This document shows positions 37,065 through 50,222 of a stretch of 64,000 bases of DNA, in pieces; positions within the stretch are counted from its first letter, which is position 1; each line of letters begins with the position of its first letter. The position numbers and the translations under genes were made by a program. This stretch comes from Arabidopsis thaliana (Eukaryota > Streptophyta > Magnoliopsida > Brassicales > Brassicaceae), in NCBI RefSeq assembly GCF_000001735.4, contig NC_003074.8:22885261-22949260 (forward strand), given 5' to 3'. The notes under the pieces are model-generated. The model saw only the letters and a list, made by a program, of their open reading frames with translations. It had not been told where the DNA came from and did not search any database.

Positions 37065-40000
37065 ATTATCACTCCCTCACAATCCGAATTAACGAAGAAG
37101 ATTTGTCCATTTTCAACTTTTGATCTAGGGTTTCTATCTATGAATCCATGTGATATATTTCAATAATTCAGTGTAAAACTTAGTTCGATCTTTAACTCTT
37201 TCTCTGACTCAATTATTTTTGTAGGTCTTCAAGATCTTCTGAGTTTCAGGTGGGTTTGATTTTTTTTTTAAACAGATTGGTGTAATGATGAAGGAGTCTG
37301 ACTCATGTGAGAAACTAAAAAGTCTATCATCATTACTAACTTTTTCTCTAGCTATGATTTTGTAATGATTTTTTTTTTTTTTATGATGTCAGGACAAGTT
37401 AGCATTCAGAGAGGCTAAATCTATTCCTGGTCATGATTAATGATTAGGGTTATTTACTTTCAGATCCGTTTGTTTCTAAAAAATCAAACCAGATCTGCTA
37501 GATCTGAAGCTAGTAGATCTGAGTCTTTCAAACTACTGCTATATTTATGTTTCTTGTTAGTACAACTATTAGCCTTAGGGTTTCGTCATTACATTACTTC
37601 AAAGATTTAATACTTTATATTTATAGATTCTCATATTTTTCTTTCTTCTTTCTCTGGTTGATTGTTATTGTTCTATCCACACTCGCATTTTGTCTTCAGC
37701 AGTTACTTCAAGCATGGAAGATGAAGAAACTCTGATCAGATTTTGTCTAATTTTGCAATATTGAAAATGTAATAACATCGGATTAGCTGTTCTATCTTAA
37801 TTATACCAATATATGTCAATGTATAGCTGATCTTTATTTACATAGTGGATCCATCTTAAACAGTTTTTGGTGGTGCTTATATATATTTCTCATGTAAATT
37901 AGAAACAAAGACATCGTAGTGAATCGTACTGTTTGTGAAAACTATTTTTATTACTTGTATGCTATAAACCAATCTAAATCAACCACATTGAAGGTAAGAA
38001 TCAAGTCGTCAAATCCAATAATCAACATTTATGTTAAGAAATTACAATTTGTTGCACGTTTGGTGAAATGTAGTGTGGAAGAGGAAGTGAAACTCTTTGG
38101 TTTTCATATCATATCCTCTGTGAAAAAGTGAAAATTTACGAAGTGAACGGATATAAAGTGTAGGAACGAAGGAATGTTTTCTTTTAGACATTTCACTGGA
38201 GCAGAAAAGAAAAAAAAGAAGATAATAAATTAAAGGATGAATACTGAAAATGTACACCAATCTAAAGAAATTGTGAAAGAAATTAAAGTTTTATTGTATA
38301 AGAAAAACTGCTTTTTGATTTCCAAAAGTTATCTTTTCACTAGTGAGTGATTACACAAATTACCATGACTCTTACATTTTGTCTTTTTTGACTTCGTTTG
38401 CTTTTAACAAGTTACTATGTTCTTTATTAACGACGACTTTGACCTCGTTTTTTCTATCTACGGTTTCAGTGTCCGTCTTACTAGTAGCTACCTCTAGGAT
38501 TTGATGTCAAATTTAATTCTTCATTCCATTACATTTATTTTTTCTTTACATCGATCGTGAGATTCGTGACGCATTATTAATTATTCTGCAACTTTTTTGA
38601 ATAATTTTTGAAGAAATACATTAACTAATAGTTTCATCTATGTACGGGAAATGTTTTCTGATAGATTTTGCTTCTGATGAAGAAAAAACTATTTCTATCC
38701 CATGATTAACCACATTGGAGGTAATAAATGATCAACTTATCAACAAGATTTCGAAACATTTGGTAACTGGAACTTCAGATTTGGACATTTTAAGTGAAAA
38801 TGAAGGCCCAGTTCGGCCCATTGAGTGGGCCTAATTAATTTCACATCGCCCATTTGGCCATAGGGTTGAGTTATTTTCTTGGAAATTTGTTGTCTCGAAC
38901 AAATATTTCGTATTTTTGTAATTCGCATACACAAATCCAGAAAAGATGCTTCATTTTATTTTATTTTGTGGTATCGACCTCCAAATTGTGTAATTTATTG
39001 ATATTGTATCGATGAAATTTTTTGCTAGTATAAAACTTAAACGATCATCTGATTTTATAGCCCTTAAACAGCTAATCGTTCATAATTAATTATATGTTTT
39101 CATAATAAGTTCCAGATGTGAAGAAGCTTCCCCATCACCAACTTGGAACGGTCCTTTTTCTTCTTTTGTGTCCATCCTACATTTGTAAACTCTTTTTCAT
39201 TTATACTTTCTTCCAAAACATAACTATTATTTTATCTTTCCTTATGGTAATTGGTAGAATATTTTTATAATCACTATTAAGAATAAAGTTTAAGTAGCAT
39301 ACAAAGGTGAACCAAACCGTTAATCTTGAAAATGAATCAAACACGAACCTAAAACATTTGTATTTGCTTAAATATACTGTCCACAAAATTTCAGTTGTGA
39401 TCAGTTTGTTTTCGGCCAACTCTATCACTTAACTTCTTGGAAGTATTTAGGCAGCCCTTGAAAGCTCAGAAAATTATGTTTACTAAACAAAATTTAAATT
39501 CATTAAATTTTGCACAAATTAAATATATATGTAATTATATATGACTGGTTAACTCTTTCTTTAGGGACAGATTTTCTAAACCTTTAACCAAATAAGAAAA
39601 TAAAATTTGTTTGAACGATTACTCGTCGATATCGTCTGAATAAGTCGATGACTAAGGACATATGTTATTAAATGACATCCATACGTGGGCATGTCCTGAC
39701 GTTGATTCTTCTTGTTCTTCACATATACACATTCATCAACAGACAACACCTTTTCTATTTTTTTTATAACTAACTACAACGCAAATGCAAGTTATAATGA
39801 TGATTATTCCACGTATCAAATTTATTAATTTACTTGTCTTTGTGTATCAGATGAAATATTTGCAAGTGTCTGGTTTTTGTTAACTAAAAACAAATGCAAA
39901 TGGTGTCTCTCTACTTGCGTTTCCCTATATTCTTTTTTTTTCCTCACAATTAATTTAAAATATAAAAGTACCAAAGTGGATTGTTATTAAATGATGCATA

Positions 40001-40430
40001 TCCGAAATGTAAAAATATCCATACTGCAATCCTAAGTTACAACCAAGTTTCTTTTAATTGCGAAATGGATATTCTCATTTAATTTAGTTTAAAATTATAT
40101 CTATGACTGTCATCTTAAATATTGTGCCCATATAAATAAAATGAAAAAATATGCTATTGATTATTATTTATTATCAGTAGAGATGTAGAATACATTTTCC
40201 AATAAATTTTGTTAATTTGTTGGATCTTTTCTTCTGGTCAACTACTAAATTGATTTCCCAAAAATGATTACTGAAATTCTCTGTAAAGATTTTGTGATCA
40301 ACATATGTAATAATAAAGGTATGTTTTTTAAATTATATATTACGATTTCCTTTTTAAAAACATCTCCTTAATATGAGTTTTGACCTTTTTATTCCACTCA
40401 TTAAATCCAAATTCTGTAAAAAATAAACAA
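37065..40430. other. MIR166B 3' side and SAUR33 upstream spacer
   Basis: The first 700 bp probably belong to the MIR166B primary transcript (repeated AGATCTG words near 37495-37525, no long frame). Three GGCCCA/TGGGCC boxes cluster at 38804-38852. The rest is AT-rich and I recognise nothing. Confidence 0.45.
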
Positions 40431-40431
40431 C

Positions 40432-40477
40432 TTTATAAAGGTCTCTTAAATTCGCTCCACCTCCACTAGTAGAGACC
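40432..40477 (+). promoter_or_regulatory. SAUR33 TATA box and inverted GGTCTCT pair
   Basis: TTTATAAA at 40432-40439 is a good TATA box, 113 nt before the ATG. GGTCTCT at 40440-40446 and its reverse complement AGAGACC at 40471-40477 follow. GTCTC is the core of one class of auxin response element, though the classic first base (TGTCTC) is G here. Confidence 0.5.
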
Positions 40478-40552
40478 CTTGGCCTTTCTCTCCCGTTCTC
40501 TAGAAATTTTGTTCCCTCTTACTCTTCTTATTTCTTCATCGTCTTCGGAGTA

Positions 40553-40933
40553 ATGGGTTCCGGAGAAAAAATCCTCAAGAGCGTCCATTCAAACCGTCCC
40601 AATAACGTGAAAAGCAATAGCAAACATGGGATCAAAGATGTGCCAAAAGGGTGTTTAGCAATCAAAGTGGGATCAAAAGAAGAGGAGAAACAGAGATTTG
40701 TTGTTCCTGTTTTTTATTTTAACCATCCATTGTTCATGCAACTCCTAAGGGAAGCAGAGGAAGAGTATGGATTCGAGCAGAAAGGTACCATCACAATCCC
40801 TTGCCACGTGGAAGTTTTTCGATATGTTCAAGACATGATCAACAGAGAGAGATCGGTTAATTACCACAACAACCATCATGATCATCGTCATAATCAAAGT
40901 CATAATCATCTTGTTGGATGTTTTAGAGCTTGA
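40553..40933 (+). CDS. SAUR33: Small auxin-up RNA protein SAUR33 (126 aa)
   Basis: Intronless, as usual for SAUR genes. The SAUR core runs from about residue 28 (KDVPKGCLAIKVG) through RFVVPVFYFNHPLF, QLLREAEEEYGF and TITIPCHVEVF to about 100. The tail is histidine/asparagine-rich (NNHHDHRHNQSHNH), then GCFRA. SAUR proteins inhibit PP2C.D phosphatases at the plasma membrane and so keep H+-ATPases active during cell expansion; that role is family knowledge. The TATA box sits 113 nt upstream. Confidence 0.96.
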   Translation: MGSGEKILKSVHSNRPNNVKSNSKHGIKDVPKGCLAIKVGSKEEEKQRFVVPVFYFNHPLFMQLLREAEEEYGFEQKGTITIPCHVEVFRYVQDMINRERSVNYHNNHHDHRHNQSHNHLVGCFRA

Positions 40934-43932
40934 TGATGATGATGATGCAAGCAAGCAAACGGGGTGTAAAAATTTGCGTTTCATATTTAGTTTCTTCTTT
41001 TTGTTTTGTTTTTCCTTTCTTTTCTAATGGGTTTGATCTTGTGGAGTTGTGGAGCCAAACACGGCCTAACCCACAAGATTAGGAGTAGAAGTTCTAGTGG
41101 TGTTTGGAAATATCCATAAATATAAATAAGTGTGAGATTATAAATTAATTGTTCGTATAATTTTTCTTGTGATATATGTTTATCCGATTGATGGTAGCGA
41201 GAGATGACGAACAAGTTTTGGCAATTTGCGTATATGATATTTTTGTTAAGAGACGTATAAATTTGAAAACTGTCACTAATAAATAAATACCCTTATTACG
41301 ACAAAAACAAATTAATTCCCTTATTATATCTGTTAGGAGAAAAAAGAAGAAGAGATTCTCCGTTGATTTCAAATTTTATCTTTTTTTTGTATCTTTCTGT
41401 TGTAACGGCCAGTTTCGACATCGCATTAAATTTTATTGACCCGAAAAACAAATCTATTTTTCCATATAGACTACGTTACAGATAAAGAAAATATTTGTCC
41501 TCAGAGAGTTTAGAAAAGAAATCTCTTTCTATAAATAATGACCTAATTTATTTGATTTTAAGAAATACTTAAAACGAATATAGAGATAATAAGAAAATTA
41601 AGTTATTGTACTCGATATTTCCAAAGATATGAATAACGGAATGGAAGAAAAAGTCGGCAAAAATGGGCACCTCTAGGCATGAAAATAAGTCTCTTCTAAT
41701 CGATGTCTTTACTCAATGTTCTAATCCAAAAAAAAAACAAGTCTTTACTCAATGCGTTAATTCCAAAGATTATACTACCCTTTTCAATACAAACCAGTCA
41801 ACCAACCACTAGGCATGAAAACTAAAGAAAGTCCAAGAAGTTTTTTTTTTTTTTTTTCACTTTCTTTTTTGTGTATTGGCTTCCAACACAAATACATAAC
41901 TATGTTAATATAATTTTTGCGAGTACTGTAGTTTTTACCCCATTTTAAAAGAATCATTTTGATTATTATTTATGTGTGATATCTCTGTAACAAAGAGATA
42001 CTATGGTGTTCTTTATATCAAAGTAGAAAAGTTAAAAAGTAAACGATATACACATTCATTAGTTGTTTGAACTCTGGAGATTCCCCCAAATTCCCGTAAG
42101 CAAAGGAGTACGAATACGAATCCACTCAAGCCAAACGATCATCAGTCATCAATCACATGTAATAAGTGGCCTGGATTCATTTGTCGGTCGAGTGTGTCGC
42201 TATTAGTGGAAAGCCTTTATTAATTTGTTAAATAATGCTTATAACAATAATTAGCATACCTTTTTTATAAATAATATGCCCTTTCTTATTCCTGTGTTTA
42301 TTTTTTTAATTCTTTTTTACATTAGTAGTCAGTGAAAGATTACTTGAAACTAATCCATAAAGGGCACAAAATTAGCAATATATACTATATGTTTCGTGTG
42401 TTAAATCATACGGCTTTTTGTGAAGTCGGAATTTCCATTGTGTTGTTTACTTCATCAAACAGTTTACGTGAGAGAAGAGGACGTGATGATGCGAGAAAAT
42501 TATACGAAAATCAAAGTATATTTACATATTCAAGCCGTACCACAACCGAACATTAATTAGTACTTTAAAATCCTATACCGTATATTATATTTGTCAATTC
42601 CTAATAAGGGAATAACAAAGAGAAAAAAACAAGGTCTCACAAATTTAAAATTCACGAATTAAGACATCGAGTGGACCTACACTCACAGTCCATTTGATGT
42701 CGTTATTGACCTATTAATAAAATGGGCCTGGCCCAATATACTTGTGGTACAATTAATACCAAGCAGAACTCACATGTAACAGCCCACACATTTTTGATAT
42801 TTCCAATATTTTTTATTAAGGTTTAACCCAAAAAATAAAAAATAAATAACAGTGAGGATATTTGAGAAATCCTCCATTTTGCATCAGCTAAGGTCAAAGA
42901 GAAAAGAGAAAAATTAATGCCTCGAATTCAAGTTTCATGTAATTGTTGCGTTTAGTATTTACAACATGATCAATATCAATACATCATTATAATAAATCGA
43001 ATCTAATTTCAGAAAGCTAAAGTGGAAAATGAAAGGTCAAAACGTTACAGTTATGGAGTCTGTTACTAATATTATCACATGATAAAAAGAAAGATGAGAA
43101 TATTTGAATCCTCCATTTTTCTTCAAAAGTAAGATTCCGCACCTTGAAAGAGATTATTCAACAATAAGAACGAATACTGTTTGATTAAATGCTATAATTG
43201 AAAAATAATGAGTGTGATTAGCTTTGATGGGTAGGTTAATTAGCTACTATTATTAAGCACTTGGTGCATCTTAATCCAAGTTTGTTGGGGTGATTAATTG
43301 GGTAATTAATCTATTCCTAATGATGAATGAAGCAAACTATTCAACATCAAACTAAGCATTTACCAACTAAATATCTCAAGTTTCTAGTAAATAAAACTTC
43401 AGTTTAATTGAGAGTAAAATGAGAAACTTTGAATAATTAACGTAATGGAAATCATCTGTTCCTAAAGTTAATTTGTCGACGAATTAATTATCATTTTGGT
43501 CTTTTGTCTCTCTTGAAATCATAATCAACTTTTGGTCAAAATCCTTTTTTCATATAATTGTAATTAGAAAACACCCGGCGATGCATGTGACAGACTATGA
43601 TTTCTTACAGTAGAAAATGTAATTGCCTTTTTGTTCATCGAATGGCAATTAAGTTTCAAAAAGACAAAAACTAATATTCTTGATCCAAAGAAATTCAACT
43701 ATGCAACCAATTCTTTTCTATAAAGTTAATCATGATATAAAATGTACACAGATATAGAGAACTTTTATTTTCTGTAATGATATCACATAACTACGTACTG
43801 TAATTATCACAATCTGACCATTTATACCGTAAAAGTTTCAACAACTATATATATGGTATGATGATTATTATATCTTTCTACACAATGTTTTGGTATGTCA
43901 CTCACTTAGTCACTTCCTCTCTTCCATTTCCG
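40934..43932. other. Spacer between SAUR33 and NST2
   Basis: Convergent 3' ends of SAUR33 (+) and NST2 (-). Small interspersed direct repeats occur at 41673-41821. TGGGCC/GGCCCA boxes lie at about 42722-42740. The remaining DNA is AT-rich, and the 74-codon frame at 42332-42556 has no recognisable features. Confidence 0.5.
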
Positions 43933-45147
43933 TTATCCACTACCGTTCAACAAGTGGCATGTCGTTCTCGCGAAATCTGCCTCGTTCCATAAATCAATCT
44001 CCGGTATATAGTAATCTGGTGTTAAACCGGTATTACAACCGGACCGGTTCAGTCCATGATACGGTGATTGTGAAGTCTCATTAACGGCTGGTATTGAATA
44101 CGAGTTGGGCCCATTTAACTGTGAGGCAACGAGCCGATCCAAAGCGGCCCAGCTAGTGATGAAGCTGGGATCCATAACTTTGCTGACGTGGCAGTTGTTG
44201 ACTTGGTCGTCGATTAACCACTGATAACTCGTGATGGTGGTGTTGTTATGGCATTCGAGGTTAGGGAGTTTTAAGAAAGGGTCTAAAACTATCTCTCCTT
44301 TACAAGATTGCCCCATAACTTCGAGAAGTTGCTCGATAGTCTCCTCATTGAACGACGGCGTTTTCACCGAACTCGCCGGGCTACTACTAATCATGTTTTT
44401 GCAAAGGTTATTTTTCTTGAAAACACGACACACCACCCATCCTTCGTCACTTCCTATGACATCACACGTTTCTACGTTGACGTCATGATCGCCACACGAG
44501 GAGATTAATACACTCTCGTCGAGTCTATATTCGTGCATGATCCAATCGGATTTCTGACCATGAGGGGCTCGACCTTTGTAGAAGACAAGCGTCTTTCGCA
44601 TCCCGATTCTATCACCATTGGTATATATGGTCTTGTCACGTCCCGTCGCTTTCCAAAATCCGACCGTGGTGGCTCTGTTGGTTCTAGTCCCGGTGGGATA
44701 CTTCTTGTCCTTATGGCTATAAAAGTACCAATCGTTTTGCGGCGTCGTTCCAATCTTACACATCTCTACATAGAAAAAACAAGAGTTGTGTTAAGTTTTG
44801 ACTGAATTTTGTTACTGCAAATTTTATTATCACAAAAAGTATATATTACTCTGCAAAATTTCCTGAATTCAGAGCTTTAGTTCTTGACTCAACACATGCA
44901 TTAAAAAACTAATTTAATTAATATATACAAGCCCTATTAATACGTTTCATCAAGAATAAAAGATAAATGATGAACCTTGAATATCCCAAGGCTCGAGCTT
45001 GTTGAGATCAATGTCAGGAATAACATCGAGATCGATCTTGATGTTAGAGATTTTCTTGCGGAGGTAATACTTCAAGAGCTCTTCCTCGGTTGGGTGAAAC
45101 CTAAAGCCAGGAGGTACTTGTGACTGTCCGTTTACTGATATGTTCAT
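43933..45147 (-). CDS. NST2: NAC transcription factor NST2 / NAC066 (334 aa)
   Basis: Exons on the minus strand: 45147-44976 and 44765-43933 (1005 nt). The start [20 protein letters not shown] puts the ATG at 45147; the frame is open further upstream but through hydrophobic leader sequence. NAC subdomains are in order: [49 protein letters not shown], the DNA-contact strand [10 protein letters not shown], and [11 protein letters not shown] then [11 protein letters not shown]. The Asn/Ser-rich C-terminal half ends [20 protein letters not shown]2 is known as a master switch for secondary wall thickening in the anther endothecium, redundant with NST1. A TATA box lies about 61-70 nt upstream. Confidence 0.97.
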
Positions 45148-45207
45148 TGCTAAAGATAGAAAAAGGAGAAGAAAATAGAACGAGTTTATAACTAACCAAA
45201 GTATGTC

Positions 45208-45217
45208 TATATATATG
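45208..45217 (-). promoter_or_regulatory. NST2 TATA box
   Basis: A TATATATAG-type box on the minus strand, 61-70 nt upstream of the NST2 ATG. Confidence 0.5.
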
Positions 45218-47377
45218 TGTATATTTTTTACATCAACTCTGCAAAAAAATAAATAATAGTACATGCATGAGAAAATGCATGTGTTCTTTTGCTCTCATAT
45301 TTTTAATTCCTTTGTTAAGTTTTCTTTTTAACAGTGGAGTATTATTTTTCCGAATATTTGATGTTTTCATTATAAGTTCGCATGAGCCGCCACTTACAAT
45401 TAAACATATGAGCCTCTAAGAGCTTGTTTTAATAATTTGAAAATGTCTGTTTTATACTCATAGTGAATGCACTTCTCGAAAAATTACTCCCTATGAGTTT
45501 TTACTTAATTCTTAGTTCATACCAAGTATATCCAGCCAAAACAAAAAAAAAAAAGTATATCGATCAAGCTTCTTCGGCCTTTGGTTTTGCCGACTTTTCG
45601 CTCTACTAATTGCCTAGATTAGCATGTTAGTTTTGTTTTGTTTTTGCTTTTATCCAGAAATCTCTCGTAATGGTTGATTCGTCATGAGTTCACCTAGTAT
45701 TTAAAAATCTATCTATTTTTCTGCATGATTCAGTATCTCTTTAACAAAGAAAAAAAATATGATTCAGTAAATTAGATCCGTTATAAATACAATGTTGCAA
45801 TATTTCATCTAATAAAAGTTATAGTAATGTCTCTCTTTTTTTTTTATTTTTTTTTGGGTCAAATATACTAATGGTCTCTTTATTAAACATCGAAATTATT
45901 TGCTCTTTTTGTCCGGTGAAATTGTTTATGGCAATTTCGGAATAGTGCGTGAGAGAGAGCGGTGGGACCATGCACGTAGCTATTGGGTAAAAATATGGTC
46001 CACGCGGGATCCACATATCAACTATAATGTAGGAAGCAAGCCCACATCGCTCCGATGACCCTCGACCTTAAAAATCTCTATGGACAAGACATTCCTCATT
46101 TTATTTTTATTTTATATAGAAACGAATAGTGTTAACAAAAAAAGTGAATGAAGGGTGATGGCAACAAAAAATGTATGTGATGTGATGAAGAAAGACTTTA
46201 TACATTATTGTGTTAAATACGACTTTAAAGCTCGTAGCTTGTTCTTGTTGAAGGTGATGCGAAGATAATGATATACTACATGATAATCCACAACCTCCTT
46301 AGAAGATGGAGAGAAAGAAAGAGATTAAGATCTGATTCAAGAAGCGTTTATCAAATATATGTGAAGTTAACATTGCAACGAATGTCTAAGATTCGAATAT
46401 TGTGCATGTGGTTCACTCGAACTAATCATAAAGTTAACCTATCTGGTATTCAGGAAACGACGGTGGATTCGATTCATCCAAATTAAAATTTTAAATTATT
46501 GTATTAATTTAAACTTGAATGACGGCATGAATCTAGATGAACAGTTGTTTACAACTGTAAGCGAGGAGGTATCTACGTATGTTGTAGATTTTGTGGGGGC
46601 CTATTTACAAAAGGTTATTTTCTGAATTTCCTTTTTCTTACACATGGTTTTGAGATTATAATAGATTAATACGCAAGGGCCGTTCAAATTTGCCATGTGC
46701 TATAGGATAACATTGTTAATAAAAAATTAAATCATGAGATTAAAATTTTGAGTTAATGAATATTCTGAAATGTCTTTTTCATTTTTCTAACATGGTTCTG
46801 AGTTTATAGCAGAGTAATATATAATCTGATTAAAACGAACGTTGTTGCGGCACGGAGCTATGATAAATTGATGATAATTAGTGACAAAAAACTAAAATGA
46901 TATAATTGAAGTATTACAAATCGTAATTTTTCTAGAAGATGAAGGAAGTTTGCATGGGAAGCAATCTTAATTTGAGGTGTTTCAAAATTTATTAAACCCT
47001 TAATGGTGAGACGTCATATAACTATATATATTAGCACTCGTGCTTGTCGGACTTATAACTTTAGCCTAATCTTAAACTGTTTCTGGCCAGCTTTGTGTCA
47101 TTGGGCCTGAAATAAAAGAGTTTCTCCCTTTTGTTTTGCTCTTCTAGACTTTTGGCATTGAATAGGGAAGATTAAATAATCTCTAACTACGAGTCTACGA
47201 CTTCATAAATTAATTGTTTCATGAGAGATAACAATGATATTTCAAATATATCTACGTTGATAAACTTATATAATCGTTCCAAGTCTTCAATGAATACGGA
47301 AATCAACATACTAATTTAAATGCTTAAATCGTGAAACAGATTAAAACATAAACGTAGTTTATTCATAATTCGAAATT
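45218..47377. other. NST2 promoter and spacer
   Basis: A GC-balanced patch at about 45940-46080 (with CACGCGGGATCC and ACGT cores) stands out in AT-rich DNA. The 72-codon frame at 46268-46486 is basic and has no known domain. I see nothing else. Confidence 0.45.
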
Positions 47378-47941
47378 TTACCACAATTTCCCTTTAAAGC
47401 TACTCGTAACGCTTAGCTGGTCTGAATTCGCTCTCGAATGAACTCCTCCGCCGCAGCCGTAACCGCCACACTTCGCCACCGTCCTCACACTTTCCACCAA
47501 CGCTTCCGTTTCCACATCCTCCGCAAGAATTTCCGCCAACTGCTCCGGACTTATCACAAGCCTCACCTTCCACACTCCACAACCACCGCCACTCAAAGCC
47601 GCCATTATCGGCGTCTTCCCGAAAGACATTCTGTACGGCGTTGATAGTTGGTCGGAGGAATCCAGTTGAGCGGTCGCGGCTGCGGAAGAAGAAAGAGGAA
47701 GGAGGTAGTAGATGTTACCGGGAAAGAGTTCTTCGCCGTGGAGAAGCGGTGGAGATGAGTGGCGGAGGCTTAAAGAGTCGTGGATGACATGGCCGGGAAA
47801 TTCGTTGGTGATGAATTCGGCGAAGATGGGAGGATGAAGCTCCATCACGCCACCGTTTGGAGTCACCACTTTTATCAACGAATCATCTTTATCGTATAAT
47901 TTTCTTGAACCACCATTGCCTTTGAATACGCAGTTACCCAT
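47378..47941 (-). CDS. DUF4228 (PADRE-type) protein, 187 aa
   Basis: A single exon begins MGNCVFKGNGG: Gly2 after Met with Cys4 is the pattern for N-myristoylation plus palmitoylation, so plasma-membrane attachment is likely. Then come IKVVTPNGGVMELHPPIFA, FPGHVIHDS, and the family signature LFPGNIYYLLPL near residue 75. The C-terminal half has VWKVRLVISPEQLAEILAED and a glycine/cysteine-rich tail (CGGYGCGGG). The protein fits the plant DUF4228/PADRE family, whose members are often stress- or pathogen-responsive; the biochemical function is unknown. GC content is well above its flanks, as for many intronless plant genes. I recall the locus as AT3G61920. Confidence 0.93.
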   Translation of the reverse strand: MGNCVFKGNGGSRKLYDKDDSLIKVVTPNGGVMELHPPIFAEFITNEFPGHVIHDSLSLRHSSPPLLHGEELFPGNIYYLLPLSSSAAATAQLDSSDQLSTPYRMSFGKTPIMAALSGGGCGVWKVRLVISPEQLAEILAEDVETEALVESVRTVAKCGGYGCGGGVHSRANSDQLSVTSSFKGKLW

Positions 47942-50216
47942 TTTTGCTACATAAGTTAGAAATAATAACTGATTATTTTGTGTATATGTAATGTATGGAA
48001 TCCAAAGAAAACCCCAAGACGGAGAAGGGTTTAAGACAAACGTTTTCTTTGAGCAGATGAAGTATATATCTTTACGACGTAAAGAAAAAATGAAAATTGC
48101 GAATGGTCCACCACTTTTCTTGTAAACAAAAGGACCGAAGATATTGTGCTTGCGATATTATCATCATTACTATTATTTTAGTCTTTGAAAGATAAATGAT
48201 TATTATTTTTGGTTATTTGAGAATTGAGAGTAATTGGCAATGGTCTGTTTGTAGAACAATTGACAACAAGTAGAAAACATTTGAAGGTAAAATAAAAAAT
48301 GAACTAATTTCTGTAGAATAATTGGCAGATTAATAAATAAAATAAAACCTTATCTAAACAAATTACAAAAAGTAAGATAAATGGTTTTCCTTAACCTATT
48401 TTCCATTTAGAAAGGTAAGTGATAGGGGTAATAATGTTCACGTGAGGTCAAAAGGTGAAAAGGCCGACAGAGACAAAAAGACTTTAATCTTTGTAAAATT
48501 ATTATGGATGATTAATGAATTTAACCATTTTACCAAATTGTTAGAAAACCTCCACGAAAACTAATTCTATAAATTTATAAATGGAACGTGTGAAACTATG
48601 GACCAAACAGAGTACATCTTATCAGATCAACAGAGTATATAATTGCATGTTGTTTTTACTCGAATTGATTAATATAATGTCACATAACTTGTGTGGATCC
48701 ATGTCCTACAACAATATAACATTTTGTCTTTTTATATTATACGGAGTTCAAAAAAGAAAGATTCTGGAATACGAAGGAAAAAAAACAGTAGTACCTTTCG
48801 GTGCACTCAATTACGTACACCAACAATTTCTTGGCGGGTCATTATTAATTTCAAGGGTCCTAATGGGCAATGGCCCATATTACATACTCTTCTTTTTTTC
48901 TTCCTATTATTTAAATTATATTAGAGAGCTTTGAGCCCACCATAGTGCAAAATATATTGTTTTTAAAAAGACCACTAGCTAATTGTCACAGTCTCTCACA
49001 TACCACATGCTGAAATTGCAAATACTAACAAAGAATCAAGATTTGTAGAAATACAAATGATATTTTATTCATTTATTGTTTTTGTCAGTTTGATTTATTA
49101 TTTTTGTAAAAAAAAACAAAAAACAAGTGAGATAGTGTATCGGTGTTTAGTTAGGGACTTAAATGTGATTTTGGTTCATATGTACTTTTTGCTAGCCTAA
49201 ATTAAACTGAGTTTAGTATAAATTGTTCTGTACAATCTTGGTCTTGGTTTCTGTCTGATACTTTTTTAATTATTTATTTTAAGTTTCTTAATTATAAAGA
49301 AAAGAAGTTCATTTGAGCCTAACATCAACAAACTATATGGCCCAAACCATTGCCAACACTAATAATGGGCTAAACTTCACTGAATGGAACTACATAATGG
49401 GCCTCACGAAAAACTACATTATGAATTTCTTCTTTGTGGTCCTGATTATGACATTGCCTTCTTTTGTGAACAGAAAAAACTAATGACATTGCCTTCTTTG
49501 ATGAGCTTTGCTAAACGGGGATCTTACATACAAAAATTTAATCTAATCGAAACCCAATCAGAAAAAACGGGGAGGTTCTCCGTTTCCGTTCGATCTAATA
49601 TTTTATTTTGATATAAAACGAGAAATAGGTGATGATTAGTATTAAATTAGAGGTTTAAGGTGACAAAATCCCGGGGATAAAGACCGTACTTTAAGATAGT
49701 TGACGCGTGAAACACACCCTGTGTTATGTTATGGGTTTTAATTTACTTAGATTCCACGTCAGCAGATACGTGAACCAGAACAACACTTAATAATTCCGTC
49801 TAATAACCTCGCATGCCCCATGCATCGTAGTTCACATTCTTACTCAACTCCTTCCTCATTTATCATTCCAATAAACTTTACCCAAATGGTTTCAAACCGA
49901 GATCTAACCGTACTTGACTTTGAAAATCGAATGCTAACCATTTACATACCGAACCAAAACTAAATTTACTAGATTTTATCAAGAATAACATTTTTAATCA
50001 AATGGATTTCAAAATTATACTCAGTTATATATTGAATTATACATAGTTAATTATGTATAGTTACTTTCATTAGAAATAGTTATCTAAAACCGAAATAAAT
50101 CAAAATTTTCAAACCGAATCGAACCAAACTAAATCATTTTTTTCTGTGGTTTCGTTTGGACATACTTTGACAGCAAAATCGAAATACCCAAACCGGAAAA
50201 CCAAATTGCACACGCC
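47942..50216. other. Spacer between the DUF4228 gene and the 109-aa gene
   Basis: Divergent promoters of both genes. GGCCCA/TGGGCC boxes occur near 48863-48875 and 49338-49402. Two CATGC words lie at 49811-49825. From about 49890 to 50222 the DNA is rich in AACCGAA/AACCAAA words, like a worn Brassicaceae repeat. Frames of 75-117 codons here are AT-driven and lack recognisable features. Confidence 0.5.
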
Positions 50217-50222
50217 TATATA
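49890..50222. repeat. Worn AACCGAA-rich repeat, perhaps a non-autonomous hAT-like element
   Basis: Words such as CCGAACCAAAAC, AACCGAATCGAACC and CCCAAACCGGAAAACC recur across 330 bp. Read on the minus strand, the right edge begins TAGGCGTGTGCAATTTGGTT, which resembles the TAGGGGTG ends of dispersed hAT-like repeats in Brassicaceae. No matching left end or clean target duplication is visible, so the family is a guess. Confidence 0.3.

Noticed and set aside
47400-47644. Extra frames of 60-68 codons within the DUF4228 gene
   Set aside because: Shadow frames of a GC-rich coding exon.
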